DNA of 64,000 bases from Peptacetobacter hominis (GTDB lineage: Bacteria > Bacillota > Clostridia > Peptostreptococcales > Peptostreptococcaceae), in NCBI RefSeq assembly GCF_006861675.1, contig NZ_SGJB01000001.1:186001-250000 (forward strand). Reading direction: 5' to 3'. Below, in pieces: positions 63,669 through 64,000 of this stretch (the stretch's first letter is position 1; the number at the start of each line of letters is the position of its first letter). The translations under genes were made by a program, and so were the position numbers. The notes under the pieces were generated by a model that made no database searches, was not told the origin of the DNA, and saw only the letters and a list, made by a program, of their open reading frames with translations.

Positions 63669-64000
63669 ATGAAAAAATGGATATGTACAGTATGTGGATA
63701 TATACATGAAGGAGATGCTGCACCAGCTGAGTGTCCAGTATGTAAGGTTGGACCAGAAAAATTCGAGGAAATGGCTGGAGAGAGAGTTTGGGCTGACGAA
63801 CACAGAATAGGTGTTGCAAAAGGTGTTGACGAGGAAATAGTTGAAGGATTAAGAGCAAACTTCACTGGTGAATGTACAGAAGTTGGTATGTATCTTGCAA
63901 TGTCTAGACAGGCAGACAGAGAAGGATACCCAGAAGTAGCAGAAGCTTACAAAAGAATAGCTTTCGAAGAAGCTGAGCATGCTGCAAAATTTGCTGAATT
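63669..64000 (+). CDS. Reverse rubrerythrin (rubredoxin domain first), cut by window edge
   Basis: Peroxide/oxygen detoxification in anaerobes. 110 codons to the edge, open throughout. Rubredoxin-type Fe(Cys)4 site at the N-terminus ([20 protein letters not shown]), then the start of the di-iron four-helix bundle with [20 protein letters not shown] and [13 protein letters not shown] carrying Glu/His ligands. In classic rubrerythrin the rubredoxin domain is C-terminal; here the order is reversed, as in clostridial revRbr. RBS TGGAGG. Confidence 0.9.
   Translation, partial: MKKWICTVCGYIHEGDAAPAECPVCKVGPEKFEEMAGERVWADEHRIGVAKGVDEEIVEGLRANFTGECTEVGMYLAMSRQADREGYPEVAEAYKRIAFEEAEHAAKFAE

Overview
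The window comes from a low-GC, anaerobic, Gram-positive Clostridia-type bacterium, most like the Peptostreptococcaceae. The signs are very AT-rich DNA, near-exclusive AGA (Arg) and ATA (Ile) codons in housekeeping genes, strong AGGAGG-type ribosome binding sites with several TTG/GTG starts, T-box leaders, a sigma-54/PTS sugar-alcohol operon, and a rubredoxin-first (reverse) rubrerythrin. The species is not identified. No rRNA, tRNA, CRISPR array or intact transposon was found.

Layout. 1-1445: guaB (cut by the left edge) diverges from xpt, both purine salvage/GMP supply. 1524-9154: a LevR-type sigma-54 activator, then a -24/-12 promoter and a galactitol-type PTS (EIIA, EIIB, EIIC) with two zinc polyol dehydrogenases. 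9321-15873: a phosphohexomutase, a small exported protein, an orphan Cas6-like gene, a DUF2238-type membrane protein, a PpiC-type foldase, a cupin and a Big_2-type surface protein. 15920-25554: AI-2E permease (minus strand), T-box-controlled asnS, a membrane protein, nanE with an RpiR regulator, a membrane-anchored hydrolase, cutC and glpK. 25725-32326: GntR/ABC exporter operon, radical SAM protein, a PP-loop protein, a MerR regulator with a MATE pump behind a 19-bp-spacer promoter, and RNase HI. 32415-42528: T-box(Trp)-controlled trpP, a NimA-like flavoprotein, membrane-anchored proteins including a VanW/G5 protein, an aldehyde dehydrogenase, lrgAB-like genes, a YitT protein and a MORN-repeat protein.

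42776-50400 looks like an accessory block: metNIQ, an AEC carrier, two UroD-fold methyltransferase-like proteins, a corrinoid protein, a decayed 0.7-kb stretch and a wrecked IS3-type transposase. Its genes use CAA and CGN codons more than the core genes do. 50503-53573 is a folate operon (folE-folP-folB-folK) in which FolK is fused in frame to a complete DAHP synthase. 53718-58359 is the conserved dnaG-rpoD-trmK-nif3 order. 58403-62499 holds minus-strand regulator/membrane-protein modules (GntR + DUF1648; TetR + two small membrane proteins) and a DUF3800 protein. The window ends with punA and the start of a reverse rubrerythrin.

The most unusual items are an apparent free-standing small RNA at about 60049-60150 with two hairpins of different stems but the same 12-nt loop; the FolK-DAHP synthase fusion; the MetNIQ/corrinoid methyltransferase block; and the orphan cas6-like gene. 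Several regulator/operator pairs can be read directly from the DNA: sigma-54, MerR, TetR and two GntR sites. All functional names rest on motif and family recognition by eye; no database search was run.
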